Part shown: positions 53,503 through 63,880 of the stretch, piece after piece
How the letters are laid out: each line of letters opens with the position of its first letter
How positions within the stretch are numbered: the first letter of the stretch is position 1
Position numbers and translations under genes: made by a program
Assembly: GCF_965216805.1 (NCBI RefSeq)
Contig: NZ_CBDCGN010000002.1
Span: forward strand, 1 to 64,000
Source: Panacagrimonas sp965216805
GTDB taxonomy: Bacteria > Pseudomonadota > Gammaproteobacteria > Nevskiales > Nevskiaceae
Direction: 5' to 3'
Length of the DNA: 64,000 nt
Notes under the pieces: generated by a model
What the model saw: only the letters and a program-made list of their open reading frames with translations
Databases searched by the model: none
Told to the model about the DNA's origin: nothing

Positions 53503-53672
53503 GATTCACGCAAAGGCGCAAGGAAAAGCGCAAAGACACAACGGGTAAACGAGAGGCAAGGAAACCGGCGGCCGGACCCTACAGTTCACTCGTTCCCGGC
53601 CGGATTTCGCGAATTGTCCCACGATGCTCTCTGTGCCATTGCGCTGCACTTGGCGTCTTTGCGTGAAATGAT
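53503..53672. repeat. Dispersed family B repeat, copy 2
   Basis: GATTCACGCAAAGGCGCAAG and AAAGCGCAAAGACACAACGG lie at about 53503-53542 and the complement TTGGCGTCTTTGCGTGAAAT ends near 53669, an inverted pair spanning the 216-bp gap between yraN and the FAD-oxidase gene. No gene is seen in this gap. Confidence 0.6.
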
Positions 53673-53700
53673 TCCGGCCGTCCGGCGGGACCTTCAAAGC

Positions 53701-54045
53701 TCACACCTGCGCGTCGAACGCCGCCGGTATCCACTCGATCCGGTCCTGTGCGTCCAGGGTCACCACGTCGAAACGGATCGCCATGCGCGCCCAGTCCGGT
53801 CTGCGCGCCAGCAGTCCCAGCGTGGCGCGCACGATGCGCGCCTGCTTGCGGCGGTCCACCGATTCGGCGCCGCCGCCGTAGCCTGCGTGGCTGCGCTTGC
53901 GCACCTCGACGATTACCAGGACGTCGCGCTCGCGCATGACCAGGTCCAGTTCGCCGCCGGGCGCGCGCAGATTGCGGTCCACCAGGTGCAGGCCGCGCGA
54001 CAACAGGTAATTCAAGGCGAGGTCTTCGGCCTCGGCGCCTTTCAC
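53701..54045 (-). CDS. yraN: YraN/UPF0102 family nuclease-fold protein
   Basis: The 114-residue protein has the family pattern G-x-x-A-E-x-x-A-x-x-x-L (KGAEAEDLALNYLLSRG) followed by the endonuclease-like core ELDLVMRERDVLVIVEVRKR, where E, D and the ExK-type position (here VEVRKRS, Arg for the usual Lys) form the site. Start GTG 54045 abuts the lpoA stop (54047), so it is translated in series with lpoA. Function is unknown; a role in DNA processing is suspected from the fold. Confidence 0.88.
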   Translation of the reverse strand: MKGAEAEDLALNYLLSRGLHLVDRNLRAPGGELDLVMRERDVLVIVEVRKRSHAGYGGGAESVDRRKQARIVRATLGLLARRPDWARMAIRFDVVTLDAQDRIEWIPAAFDAQV

Positions 54046-54046
54046 G

Positions 54047-55777
54047 TCAGGTGCCGGCAACCGCGCGGCCCTCGACCACGCGGCTGCAGTCGAGCGTGCG
54101 AATGACGCGCCCGCCGGGCGCCACTTGCAGGCGGCCGGTGGCACCGGCGAGGTCCTGCATGCGATGCAAGTTGCCACCGAGCATGCCGCGCGCCAGCTCA
54201 AAAGCGTCGCGCCCCAGCGCGAACAGCCGCGGCTGCGTGCGCACCGGAAAGGGGAAATTGAGTGCGTCGCGTGCGCGCTGATCGTCCACCGCGCCACCGC
54301 CGGACATCACCCAGGGCATGTCGCACAGTTTGAGGCCCTCGAGCTGCTCGTCCACGCGCCCCGAGTGCGCGGCCGAGATCACATAGGTGGTCAGGCTGCC
54401 GGCGCGGAAGAACGCGAGCTGCGGCGACAGGGCGCGAATCTCCTCGGCACGCAGCGGCGCAAACAGCAGATTGGCGTCCTGACGCGGCCGCGGCTCGAAC
54501 TCGCTGGGCACACCCAGCACCTGCGTCAGTTGCTGGTGGCGCGAGCGGCTGCCTTCGAGCCGCAGCAGCTGGCGCATGGCGTCGCCGAAATCCTGCGTGC
54601 CGGATTTCACGCGCACGCTGTCGAGCACGCGGCCGCCCTGGCTGACGAAGGTTTCGGTGAACGCCTGCAGCGCACGCGTGCCCCATTCGTTGTCGGGCAC
54701 CAGCGCCAGTGCCTGGCGGCGGCCACTGGCCAGGGCGTCCACCGCGGCGGCACGCGCTTCGTCTTCGGGCGCCAAGCCGAACTGCAGCGCGCCGGATAGC
54801 GGCTGGTCGACGTAATTCAGTGCGATCCACGGACGCGGCGTGCCTTGTCGCGCGATGATCGCCACCGCCGGTTTGGTCAACGGTCCGACGATCAGATCGG
54901 CGCCGTCGAGCACGGCGGTCTCCCAGGCCACCAGCGCGGCGCCAGCATCGCCGCGGGTATCGTAAAAGCGCAGGCTTGGCCGCGGTGCGGGGGCGCCGAA
55001 CCAGGCTGCGGCCATGCCGTCGCGCGCCGCGCTGCCGGCTGCACCCAGGCTTCCGCTCAGCGGTAACAGCACCGCCAAGCGGCCGCCGACCGCGCCAAGG
55101 CCGGGTATCGACAGGGCTGGCGGCGCCTGCGCTTGCGCCGAGCCGCCGCCGGGAAATCGCACCTGCGCCATCCACGACGAGGCGGGGTGGCCGGGATTGC
55201 GCCGCGACCACGCCGAGATCGCCTCGCCGGTCGGACCCTGCTGCAGCACCCGCGCGGCGTCCAGCCAGCCGCGTACCATGGGCGGCTGCGTGTCAAGCGC
55301 GGCGATAGTGCGGCCAGGCAAGGGCGCGGCAAGCAGGCCGCGCCAGATGTCTTCGCGGTTGTCGGCCAGTTCGTCGGGCGAGCGCAGCCAGCGTTCGCGC
55401 TCCACCAGCGCCGCGACCGCCTGTGCGGGGTCGCCGTCGAGGAAGTACGCCCGCGCGCGCAGCGACTCCATGCGTGCGGCCAGCGCCGGCACGTGCTGGC
55501 TGGTAGGCGGCAGCGCGCGCAGCATGGTGCCCGGCTGGCGCCGGATCAGGCCGATCTCGGCGCGCACCAGTTGAATGCGGGCCAGTTGCATGCCGTCGGC
55601 CGAACCGCTCGGGATGCGCGACAGCGCTGCTTCGGCGGCACGATCGTCTCCCTGCGCCACCGCCTGTTCGGCGGTGCCGATCAGCGACAGCACCGCCGCA
55701 GCCGTCGGCGGTTGCGCCTGAATCGCGAGCGTCCAGACGCTCAGCCACAGAACGAAAGACCAGCGTGCAAGTGTCAT
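54047..55777 (-). CDS. lpoA: LpoA-like penicillin-binding protein activator
   Basis: The 576-residue protein has an N-terminal TPR-like helical domain (about 25-250) and a C-terminal periplasmic-binding-fold domain (GRLAVLLPLSGSLGAAGSAA, DLIVGPLTKPAVAIIARQG), the LppC/LpoA layout. In E. coli LpoA is an outer-membrane lipoprotein that activates PBP1A. Here the signal sequence MTLARWSFVLWLSVWTLAIQ has no lipobox cysteine, so it may be a soluble periplasmic form. Divergent from rsmI, with a shared 50-bp promoter region. Confidence 0.9.
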   Translation of the reverse strand: MTLARWSFVLWLSVWTLAIQAQPPTAAAVLSLIGTAEQAVAQGDDRAAEAALSRIPSGSADGMQLARIQLVRAEIGLIRRQPGTMLRALPPTSQHVPALAARMESLRARAYFLDGDPAQAVAALVERERWLRSPDELADNREDIWRGLLAAPLPGRTIAALDTQPPMVRGWLDAARVLQQGPTGEAISAWSRRNPGHPASSWMAQVRFPGGGSAQAQAPPALSIPGLGAVGGRLAVLLPLSGSLGAAGSAARDGMAAAWFGAPAPRPSLRFYDTRGDAGAALVAWETAVLDGADLIVGPLTKPAVAIIARQGTPRPWIALNYVDQPLSGALQFGLAPEDEARAAAVDALASGRRQALALVPDNEWGTRALQAFTETFVSQGGRVLDSVRVKSGTQDFGDAMRQLLRLEGSRSRHQQLTQVLGVPSEFEPRPRQDANLLFAPLRAEEIRALSPQLAFFRAGSLTTYVISAAHSGRVDEQLEGLKLCDMPWVMSGGGAVDDQRARDALNFPFPVRTQPRLFALGRDAFELARGMLGGNLHRMQDLAGATGRLQVAPGGRVIRTLDCSRVVEGRAVAGT

Positions 55778-55827
55778 CGCTAAAGTATCGCACGCAGCCT
55801 TGCCTGGCCTTCCCAACGGATCATGCT

Positions 55828-56727
55828 TTGACCTCTGCCTCCGAACACGACGCCGACATCCAGCCGGGCAGCCTCTATGTGGTGGCCACGCCCATCGGCA
55901 ATCTGGGCGATCTGTCGCCGCGTGCGCGCGCGGTGCTGGCCGGAGTCAGTCGCATCGCAGCCGAAGATACGCGCACCACCGCGGTGTTGCTGCGCCACTG
56001 CGGCGTCGATACGCCGATGACCGCCTTGCACGACCATAACGAGGCCCAGGTCGTCGATGGCCTGGTCGCGCGGCTGCAGGCGGGCGAATCGCTGGCGCTG
56101 GTGTCGGATGCCGGCACCCCACTGATTTCGGATCCGGGTTTTCAGCTGGTGCGTGCGGCGCGCAACGCCGGCTGCGCGGTGCTGGCGGTACCGGGACCCT
56201 GTGCGGCCATCGCGGCCCTGTCCATCGCCGGGCTGCCCAGCGACAGTTTCCTGTTCGTGGGCTTTCTGCCGCCGAAGCCGGCGGCACGGCGGCAACGCAT
56301 CGCCGAGCTGGCGCACGAACCGCGCACGGTGCTGCTTTACGAATCCAGTCACCGCGTTGTCGACAGTCTGGCCGACCTCGCTGCGGTGCTGGGCGAGCGC
56401 CCGCTGATGCTGGGCCGAGAACTCAGCAAGCGTTTCGAGCAGAGCGTGCTGTTACCGGCGACGGCGCTGACGCAGTGGATCGCCGAGGACCCCAATCGGC
56501 AGCGCGGCGAGTTCGTGCTGGCTATCTCCCCAGCGCCGGCCGCCGACAGCGACCAGGCCCGGGAAGCCCAACGTCTGCTGCGCGTGCTGCTGGCGGAAAT
56601 GCCGGCGTCGCGCGCGGCGCGGGCCGTCGCCGCACTGACCGGTTTACGCAAGCAGGTGGTATACGAACTGGCCCTGGGGCTGGGCGGCGCCGACGCCAAC
56701 GACGCCGACGCTACCGAAGGCGCGTAG
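55828..56727 (+). CDS. rsmI: 16S rRNA 2'-O-ribose C1402 methyltransferase
   Basis: The 299-residue protein has the tetrapyrrole-methylase fold with LYVVATPIGNLGDLSPRA and LVSDAGTPLISDPG, hallmarks of RsmI, and a C-terminal helical domain. It methylates C1402 of 16S rRNA in the ribosomal P site. The best start is TTG 55828 with ACGGA 8-12 bases upstream; no ATG precedes the conserved core in frame. Confidence 0.93.
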   Translation: MTSASEHDADIQPGSLYVVATPIGNLGDLSPRARAVLAGVSRIAAEDTRTTAVLLRHCGVDTPMTALHDHNEAQVVDGLVARLQAGESLALVSDAGTPLISDPGFQLVRAARNAGCAVLAVPGPCAAIAALSIAGLPSDSFLFVGFLPPKPAARRQRIAELAHEPRTVLLYESSHRVVDSLADLAAVLGERPLMLGRELSKRFEQSVLLPATALTQWIAEDPNRQRGEFVLAISPAPAADSDQAREAQRLLRVLLAEMPASRAARAVAALTGLRKQVVYELALGLGGADANDADATEGA

Positions 56728-56738
56728 AATCCGTCGCA

Positions 56739-57117
56739 GAGTCGGCTGAACGATCGCCGCCGTGAACCTGCAAGGGCTATCGGGGGAGGAAAGTCCGGGC
56801 TCCACAGGGCAGAGTGCCAGGTAACGCCTGGGCGCCGTGAGGCGACGGAAAGTGCAACAGAGAGCAAACCGCCGATGGCCCCTCGCAAGACGGGATCAGG
56901 CAAGGGTGAAACGGTGCGGTAAGAGCGCACCGCGAGTCTGGCAACAGACCGGCACGGCAAACCCCACTCGGAGCAAGACCAAATAGGGAAGGGTTGTCCT
57001 TCGGGGCAAACGCGTGGCCCACGCGCCTTCCGGGTAGGTTGCTGGAGCGCCGTGGCGACACGGCGCCTAGAGGAATGATCGTTCTCGACAGAACCCGGCT
57101 TACAGGCCGACTCGTTT
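56739..57117 (+). ncRNA. rnpB: RNase P RNA, bacterial class A
   Basis: The P1 helix pairs GAGTCGGC (56739-56746) with GCCGACTC (57106-57113). Conserved core segments are GAGGAAAGTCCGGGCTCC near 56787, CAGGGCAGAGTGCCAGGTAA, GGCAAACCCCACTCGGAGCA, AAATAGG, and near the 3' end AGAGGAATGATCG and ACAGAACCCGGCTTACAGGC. It ends in GTTTTCT. The RNA is the catalytic part of tRNA 5' maturation. Its place between rsmI and mraZ is the usual gammaproteobacterial one. Confidence 0.97.
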
Positions 57118-57334
57118 TCTGATTTCGCTGCTGCTGATCATCGGCACCGAACCGGGGCTGCGGGGGCGGGCGGTTTCGCCCGCCCCCGCAGCCCGCAGCG
57201 GCGTCCGCGCGCCTGCGATGTCTGCCCCCCACATGAAGAACGCCCGACATCACCCTGTTTTTGGTGAAGTTATTGCTCGTTGTTAAGCCGACGGTAAGCG
57301 CTTGTTCAGGCAAGAAATATTGCTCCGATTTGGC

Positions 57335-57363
57335 TTGTAGGGGGTGACGACGTGGTTTATAGT
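57335..57363 (+). promoter_or_regulatory. mraZ (division cluster) promoter
   Basis: -35 TTGTAG (57335-57340) and -10 TATAGT (57358-57363) are separated by 17 bp, about 64 bases before the mraZ start. The rest of the 57118-57426 spacer has no gene. Confidence 0.65.
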
Positions 57364-57382
57364 GCCTCGAAGGGGTTATTTG

Positions 57383-57397
57383 TGGGCAATTGTGGGG
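57383..57397 (+). promoter_or_regulatory. MraZ-binding boxes
   Basis: TGGGC, 5-nt spacer AATTG, TGGGG: two TGGGN boxes at the 10-bp spacing recognised by MraZ, placed between the predicted transcription start and mraZ. They imply autorepression of the division cluster. A GGGGT at about 57372-57376 is a poorer third box. Confidence 0.75.
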
Positions 57398-57426
57398 AGT
57401 CTGTCCACATTCACTAGGGGCCGAAC

Positions 57427-57867
57427 GTGTTCTCCGGGTCACATCAACTGACCATCGACGACAAGGGTCGCGTGGCGATCCCGGCCCGCTATCGCCAGGA
57501 GCTGGCCGATAGCTGCGGTTCGCAGCTGGTCGTCACCCGTGGGCCCAACCCCTGCCTGGAGCTCTACCCGGCGCCCGAGTTCCAGCGTCTGGCCGACGAA
57601 ATCCAGAACATGGACGACCGCGACAGCGCCGAACTGCTCAAGAGCGTGTTCATCGGCTTTGCCTGCGAAACCGAGATCGACAAACAAGGCCGCGTGCTGC
57701 TGCCGCCGATGCTGCGGCGTTACGCGCGCTTCAACGGTTCGGGCGTGTTGATGGGTCAGATTCGGCGCTTCGATCTGTGGCCGGAGGAACTCTGGAACGA
57801 GCGCTTCGGCGAGGGTTCCGCGCTCGGCGAGCGCGTGACCGATGCGTTCCGGACCTTGAAGCGGTGA
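57427..57867 (+). CDS. mraZ: Transcriptional regulator MraZ
   Basis: The 146-residue protein has two AbrB-like halves: SHQLTIDDKGRVAIPARYRQ (with DxKGR) and ETEIDKQGRVLLPPMLRRYA. It starts at GTG 57427 after AGGGG. MraZ forms rings that bind TGGGN repeats upstream of its own gene. First gene of the division and cell-wall cluster. Confidence 0.97.
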   Translation: MFSGSHQLTIDDKGRVAIPARYRQELADSCGSQLVVTRGPNPCLELYPAPEFQRLADEIQNMDDRDSAELLKSVFIGFACETEIDKQGRVLLPPMLRRYARFNGSGVLMGQIRRFDLWPEELWNERFGEGSALGERVTDAFRTLKR

Positions 57868-57993
57868 CGGGCGCCGATGCTGCAATCATCTGCCGCCATC
57901 CCCTGCGTCCCGGCGGTGCTGGGCCATTCGACCTCGTTTCGTGGCGGTCATGGCATCCCGGCGACGGTGCCCCGGCGCGGACGTATTGAGCCG

Positions 57994-58934
<941 letters not shown>

Positions 58935-58938
<4 letters not shown>

Positions 58939-59264
58939 ACTACACCTGGCAGCGGCTGTACCTGGGACTGATCGAAGCGCGGCCGCACGGGATGATGCTG
59001 CCGCTGGTGCTGGCCGTGCTGGTGATGGGTTCGGCGCTATGGGCGGTACGCATCAAGCACGACAACCGCAGCCTCACCGGCGCGCTCGAACAGGCGCGGG
59101 TGGAACGCGATCGCCTGCAGATGGAGTGGTCGCAGTTGCAGCTCGAGGAAGCCGCGCTGTCGCACCACGCGCGCATCGAGGCGACCGCGCGCGAAAGTCT
59201 GGGCATGTCGGAGCCGCGCAACTACGTCATCGTCAAGACCTCGCGGCTGGAGACCGCACCGTGA
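58935..59264 (+). CDS. ftsL: Cell division protein FtsL
   Basis: In this 109-residue bitopic protein, cytoplasmic residues 1-18 precede a membrane helix (about 20-38, MMLPLVLAVLVMGSALWAV) and a periplasmic leucine-zipper-like coil (about 45-90). It partners FtsB and FtsQ in the divisome. GTG start overlaps the rsmH stop (GTGA). Confidence 0.92.
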
Positions 59265-61018
59265 GCGCGCACATCCAGCACAAGTTGCGGCCGGTGGCGA
59301 TCTGGCGTCGCCTGCTGGTGTTGTCGGTGCTGGCCGTCGGCGCGGTGGGCGTCACCGCCAGAGCGTTTCACTTGCAGGTGATCGAGCGGGACTACTTGAC
59401 CCAGAAGGGCACCGAGCGACAGGTTCGCACGGTGACGCTGCAGGGCCATCGGGCCGCCATCCGCGACCGCCGCGGCGAGCCGCTGGCGTTGTCCGCCCCG
59501 GTGGATTCGTTGTGGTGCGTGCCCTCGGCCTTGCTGGCGTCGCCCGAACACCTGGCCGCGGTGGCCAAGGTGTTGCGTCAGCAGCCCGCGACCCTGATGC
59601 GCTTTCTGCAGGAACGGGCCAAGCGCCAGTTCGTCTACATCGAGCGCGGACTGCCGCCGGACGAGGCGCGCCGGGTGCTGGCGCTGAAAGCGCCTGGGGT
59701 GTTCTCCACACGCGAGTACCGGCGCTACTACCCGGCGGGCGAAGTGGCAGGTCAGGTGGTGGGTTTTGCCGACGTCGACGGCAGGGGTCAGGAGGGCATG
59801 GAGCTGGCGCACGACGACAGCCTGCGCGGCAAGGATGGCTCGCGCCGGGTGATCCGCGACGCCCGCGGGCGCATCGTCGAAGACACCACCGATGCGGTAC
59901 CGGCGCATCCCGGCGAAGACTTGTACCTGTCGATGGACTTGCGGCTGCAGTACCTGGCCTATCGCGAACTCAAGCAGGCGGTGCGCGAACACAAGGCCAA
60001 GGGCGGGCTGGTGGTGGTCGCCGATGCGCAGACCGGCGAGATTCTGGCGGTGGCCAGCCAGCCCGGCTACAACCCCAACAAGCCGGAGGACCGCAAGCCA
60101 GGACGCATGCGCAACCGCGCCATTGTCGATTCCTTCGAGCCCGGCTCCACCGTCAAACCTTTGCTGGTGGCGCAGGCACTGGAAATAGGCGCGGTGGTGC
60201 CGGGCACCCGCATCGACACCGGCGATGGCTGGATGCAGGTGGCGCGCCTGACCGTGCGCGACATCCACGCGCTGGGCACTGCCGACATCGGGCTGATCCT
60301 GGCCAAGTCGAGCAACGTCGGCGCCGCCAAGCTCGGCATCCAGATCGGTGCCGAGAACATCTGGCAGGGCTATCAGAAGTTCGGCCTGGGCGATCGGGTC
60401 GCCTCCGGCTTTCCGGGCGAAACCGCGCCGCTGCTGCGCCCTCCCTCGCAGTGGGGGCAGATCGCCACCGCCACCGCCTCCTACGGATACGGGCTGTCGG
60501 TGAACGCCTTGCATCTGGTGCGCGCTTATGCGGCGCTGGCCAACGACGGCCTGATGCCGCAGCTCAAGCTGGTCAGCGACGGCCGCCAGGCGCCTCCGCA
60601 GCGGGCGGTGAGCGCGCAAACGGCGCGTCAGGTGCGGCACATGCTGGAGCTGGTTACCGCGCAGGGCGGCACCGGCACGCGCGCCAACATTCCCGGCTAT
60701 CACGTCGCCGGCAAGACCGGCACCGTGCGCAAGGTGGCGGCCACCGGCGGTTACGACGCCAAGCGCCACCAGTCGGTGTTCATCGGCATGGTGCCGGCAC
60801 GCAAACCGCGCCTGATCGGTCTGGTGATGATCGACGAACCGGCCACTGGCGATTACTACGGTGGCGTGGTGTCGGCTCCGGTGTTCTCCACCGTGCTGCA
60901 GGGCGCGTTGCGCCTGCTGCAGATTGCGCCGGACGAGTGTGCCGAAGACTGCATGCCGTCGCAGTCCGGCCCGCAGGTTGCGATGCCCGACACCCTGCCG
61001 ACGAGGCCGCGTTCTTGA
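59261..61018 (+). CDS. ftsI: Peptidoglycan transpeptidase FtsI (PBP3)
   Basis: The 585-residue protein has an N-terminal membrane helix (about 17-35), a pedestal domain, and a transpeptidase domain with the three active-site motifs: nucleophile in FEPGSTVKP, SSN in LAKSSNVGA, and KTG in VAGKTGTVR. Septal cross-linking enzyme. GTG start overlaps the ftsL stop (GTGA). Confidence 0.97.
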   Translation: MSAHIQHKLRPVAIWRRLLVLSVLAVGAVGVTARAFHLQVIERDYLTQKGTERQVRTVTLQGHRAAIRDRRGEPLALSAPVDSLWCVPSALLASPEHLAAVAKVLRQQPATLMRFLQERAKRQFVYIERGLPPDEARRVLALKAPGVFSTREYRRYYPAGEVAGQVVGFADVDGRGQEGMELAHDDSLRGKDGSRRVIRDARGRIVEDTTDAVPAHPGEDLYLSMDLRLQYLAYRELKQAVREHKAKGGLVVVADAQTGEILAVASQPGYNPNKPEDRKPGRMRNRAIVDSFEPGSTVKPLLVAQALEIGAVVPGTRIDTGDGWMQVARLTVRDIHALGTADIGLILAKSSNVGAAKLGIQIGAENIWQGYQKFGLGDRVASGFPGETAPLLRPPSQWGQIATATASYGYGLSVNALHLVRAYAALANDGLMPQLKLVSDGRQAPPQRAVSAQTARQVRHMLELVTAQGGTGTRANIPGYHVAGKTGTVRKVAATGGYDAKRHQSVFIGMVPARKPRLIGLVMIDEPATGDYYGGVVSAPVFSTVLQGALRLLQIAPDECAEDCMPSQSGPQVAMPDTLPTRPRS

Positions 61019-62520
61019 ACGCGCAGTCCGCGTGCATGCTCAGCGATCTGCTCGCAGGCCTGACCCCGGTTGCGCCTGCGATCGCGGTGCGCGGGCTGGC
61101 GCTCGATACGCGGCAATTGCGGTCCGGCGAGGCCTTCCTGGCCGTGCGCGGCACGCACGGTCACGGTCTGGCGCACTTGCCGCAGGCGCTGGCGCGTGGC
61201 GCCAGTGCCATCGTCTGGGAGCCCGCCGATGACCAGTCGCCGCCGCAGGCGCCGGTCCCCTGCGTGGAGGTTCAAGGCCTGTCGGTGCATGTTGGGGAGA
61301 TCGCCGCGCGGTTCTTCGGCAGGCCTTCGGAATCGATGTTCGTGGCCGGCGTCACCGGCACCGATGGCAAGACCTCGACCGCCCATCTGATCGCGCAGGC
61401 GCTGGACCTGCTCGGCCGTCGCTGCGGCTATGTCGGCACGCTGGGCAGCGGCAGCCTGCAGCAGCTCGATGCCGCCACGCACACCACGCCGGACCCGGTG
61501 AGCCTGCAGGGATGCCTGGCGACGTTGCGGGACCAAGGCATCGGCGCCTGCGCCATGGAAGTGTCCTCGCATGCGCTGGAACAGAACCGTGTCGGTGCCG
61601 TGCGCTTCGCCGCGGCGGTGCTGACCAACCTCAGTCGCGATCACCTGGACTACCACGGCACGCTGGAGCGTTATGCCGCGGCCAAACGACGCCTGTTCGA
61701 AGTGGCCGACGGCCGGGCGTTGATCCTCAATCGCGACGATGCGATGGGCGCCGTGTGGATCGAGGCGATCCGGCCTACGCCCGAGCGTTCGCGCCTGCGC
61801 GTGTATGGAATTGATGGCGACGCTCCCGCACAAACGATGCCGTATGCGCTGGCGCGCGATGTACGACTGCACCCGCAGGGGCTGAGTTTCGAGCTGCAGA
61901 CCGAGGCGGGGCAGGTCGCCTTGCACTCGACCCTGCTGGGCCGCTTCAACGTTTACAACCTGCTCGCTGCGGTCTCGGTACTGCGCGAGGCGGGCCGTTC
62001 CCTGTCGGAAATCGCCGAGGTGCTGGCGCAGGTGAAGACCGTGCCGGGCCGTATCGAGGCGTTTCGCGGCTCCGCTACACCCGCACTGGCGGTGGTGGAT
62101 TACGCGCACACGCCCAAGGCGCTGGAACAGGTGTTGGACGCGTTGCGCGCACATACCGCTGGTGCCCTGCACTGCGTGTTCGGTTGCGGAGGCGATCGCG
62201 ATCGCGGCAAGCGCGCGCTGATGGGCGAGGTCGCAGCAAGGCTGGCGGATCGGGTGACGATCACCGACGACAATCCGCGCAGCGAAGATCCGGCGTTGAT
62301 CGTCGAAGCGATCCTGCAGGGTGTCGCCGCCGCGGATCGCAGCCGCGTGGCGGTCCAGCACGAGCGTGCGCGCGCCATCGAGCAGGCGCTGCATCAAGCG
62401 CTCGCCGGCGACGTGGTGCTGATCGCCGGCAAGGGTCATGAAGCCACCCAGACGTATGGCGACCGTGTCGTGCCTTTCAGCGATCGCGAGTTTGTCGCGA
62501 ACTGCATGGGGGCGGCATGA
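61015..62520 (+). CDS. murE: UDP-MurNAc-L-Ala-D-Glu:meso-diaminopimelate ligase
   Basis: The 501-residue Mur ligase has ATP-binding GVTGTDGKTS, HTTPDPVSLQ, and the meso-DAP-selective DNPRSEDP motif, so the cell wall is DAP-type. Start TTG 61015 overlaps the ftsI stop and has GAGG 8 bases upstream; ATG 61036 is the alternative. It overlaps murF by 4 bp. Confidence 0.95.
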   Translation: MNAQSACMLSDLLAGLTPVAPAIAVRGLALDTRQLRSGEAFLAVRGTHGHGLAHLPQALARGASAIVWEPADDQSPPQAPVPCVEVQGLSVHVGEIAARFFGRPSESMFVAGVTGTDGKTSTAHLIAQALDLLGRRCGYVGTLGSGSLQQLDAATHTTPDPVSLQGCLATLRDQGIGACAMEVSSHALEQNRVGAVRFAAAVLTNLSRDHLDYHGTLERYAAAKRRLFEVADGRALILNRDDAMGAVWIEAIRPTPERSRLRVYGIDGDAPAQTMPYALARDVRLHPQGLSFELQTEAGQVALHSTLLGRFNVYNLLAAVSVLREAGRSLSEIAEVLAQVKTVPGRIEAFRGSATPALAVVDYAHTPKALEQVLDALRAHTAGALHCVFGCGGDRDRGKRALMGEVAARLADRVTITDDNPRSEDPALIVEAILQGVAAADRSRVAVQHERARAIEQALHQALAGDVVLIAGKGHEATQTYGDRVVPFSDREFVANCMGAA

Positions 62521-63878
62521 GCGGCATGGCGCCCCTGTCGTGGTTTGCGCAGGTCGCGCAGGCGCAGCTGATCGGCGCGGACGCCGACGTGCAGCGCGTG
62601 GTGACCGATTCGCGCGCAGCGCAGGCCGGCGACCTCTACGTGGCGCTGCGCGGCGAGCGTTTCGATGGACATGATTTCGTGGGCGGGGCTGCAGGGAAGG
62701 GCGCGGTCGGTGCAATCGTGGTTCGCAGGCTCAACGCACCGGCCGCGCAACTTCTTGTGGACGATCCGCTGCAGGCGCTGCAGGCGGTGTCCGTTGCCTG
62801 GCGACGGCGCTTCGAAGTGCCGGTGGTGGCGATCACCGGCAGCAACGGCAAGACCACCACCAAACAGCTGCTGGCCGCGGTATGCGCGGCACGCGGGCCG
62901 GTGCTGGCGACGCGCGGCAATCTCAACAATCACATCGGCGTGCCGCTGAGCCTGCTGGAACTGCGCGACTCGCATCGCACCGCGGTGATCGAAATGGGCG
63001 CCAATCGTGCAGGCGAGATCGCGCTGCTGACGTCGCTGGCGCAACCGCAGATCGGGGTGGTGACACAGGCGGGCGATGCACACCTGGAAGGCTTCGGCAG
63101 CCGCGCAGGCGTGGCGCGCGCCAAGGGCGAACTGTTCGCCGGCCTGGGTGCGGACGGCATCGCGGTGATCAATGTCGATGACGATTACGCCGATCTCTGG
63201 CGTGGCATGGCGCGCGGTCGCCAGATCGGGTTCGGTTTGAATGCGACCGCCGATGTCGGTGCCAGTGACATCGTGGCCACCGCCACCGGCACGCGCTTCG
63301 AGCTGCGTGTTCCCGGCAGCACCGCCAGCGCCGAACTGCCGCTGCCGGGTCGACACAACGTCATGAACGCGCTGGCAGCGGCGGCCTGTGCGGCGGCGCT
63401 GGGTATGGATGCACCGCAGATCGCATCAGGTCTGGCTCGGGTGCAGGCGCCGCAGGGGCGGGTGGCGTGGAAGCGCACGCCGCAGGGCGCGCGCGTGATC
63501 GACGACAGCTACAACGCCAATCCCACTTCGATGCAGGCGGCGTTGGAACTGCTGGCGCAGCAGCCCGGCCAGCGCTGGGCGGTGCTCGGTGCCATGGCCG
63601 AGCTGGGGACAGATTCGGCGGCGTTGCACCAGGCCTGCGGGGCCAGTGCCAAGGCGCTGGGGATCGAGCGTCTGTGCACGGTCGGCGCAGCCGGTGCGGA
63701 CTACGCACGCGGTTATGGAGAGTCGGCCGAACGCTATGCCGACGTAACGGTATTGAGTCAGCGGTTGGCTGCACAACTGGGTGAAGGCATCACGGTGCTG
63801 GTCAAGGGGTCGCGCTCGGCGCGGATGGAATTACTGGTCGCCGCGCTGTGTGGCGAGACCGCGCGAGAGACGCACTGA
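62517..63878 (+). CDS. murF: UDP-MurNAc-tripeptide:D-Ala-D-Ala ligase
   Basis: The 453-residue protein has ATP-binding AITGSNGKTTTKQLL, LNNHIGVPLSLLEL and VIDDSYNANPTSMQAALELL, which are MurF signatures. It adds D-Ala-D-Ala to complete the pentapeptide precursor. Start ATG overlaps the murE stop; ends 2 bp before mraY. Confidence 0.97.
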   Translation: MSGMAPLSWFAQVAQAQLIGADADVQRVVTDSRAAQAGDLYVALRGERFDGHDFVGGAAGKGAVGAIVVRRLNAPAAQLLVDDPLQALQAVSVAWRRRFEVPVVAITGSNGKTTTKQLLAAVCAARGPVLATRGNLNNHIGVPLSLLELRDSHRTAVIEMGANRAGEIALLTSLAQPQIGVVTQAGDAHLEGFGSRAGVARAKGELFAGLGADGIAVINVDDDYADLWRGMARGRQIGFGLNATADVGASDIVATATGTRFELRVPGSTASAELPLPGRHNVMNALAAAACAAALGMDAPQIASGLARVQAPQGRVAWKRTPQGARVIDDSYNANPTSMQAALELLAQQPGQRWAVLGAMAELGTDSAALHQACGASAKALGIERLCTVGAAGADYARGYGESAERYADVTVLSQRLAAQLGEGITVLVKGSRSARMELLVAALCGETARETH

Positions 63879-63880
63879 CG

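Noticed and set aside
52204..54105. 633-codon plus-strand frame opposite the FAD oxidase and yraN
   Set aside because: It covers two clear minus-strand genes and an intergenic repeat; no domain is recognisable in it.
59222..60769. 515-codon minus-strand frame opposite ftsI
   Set aside because: ftsI with all active-site motifs occupies the plus strand.
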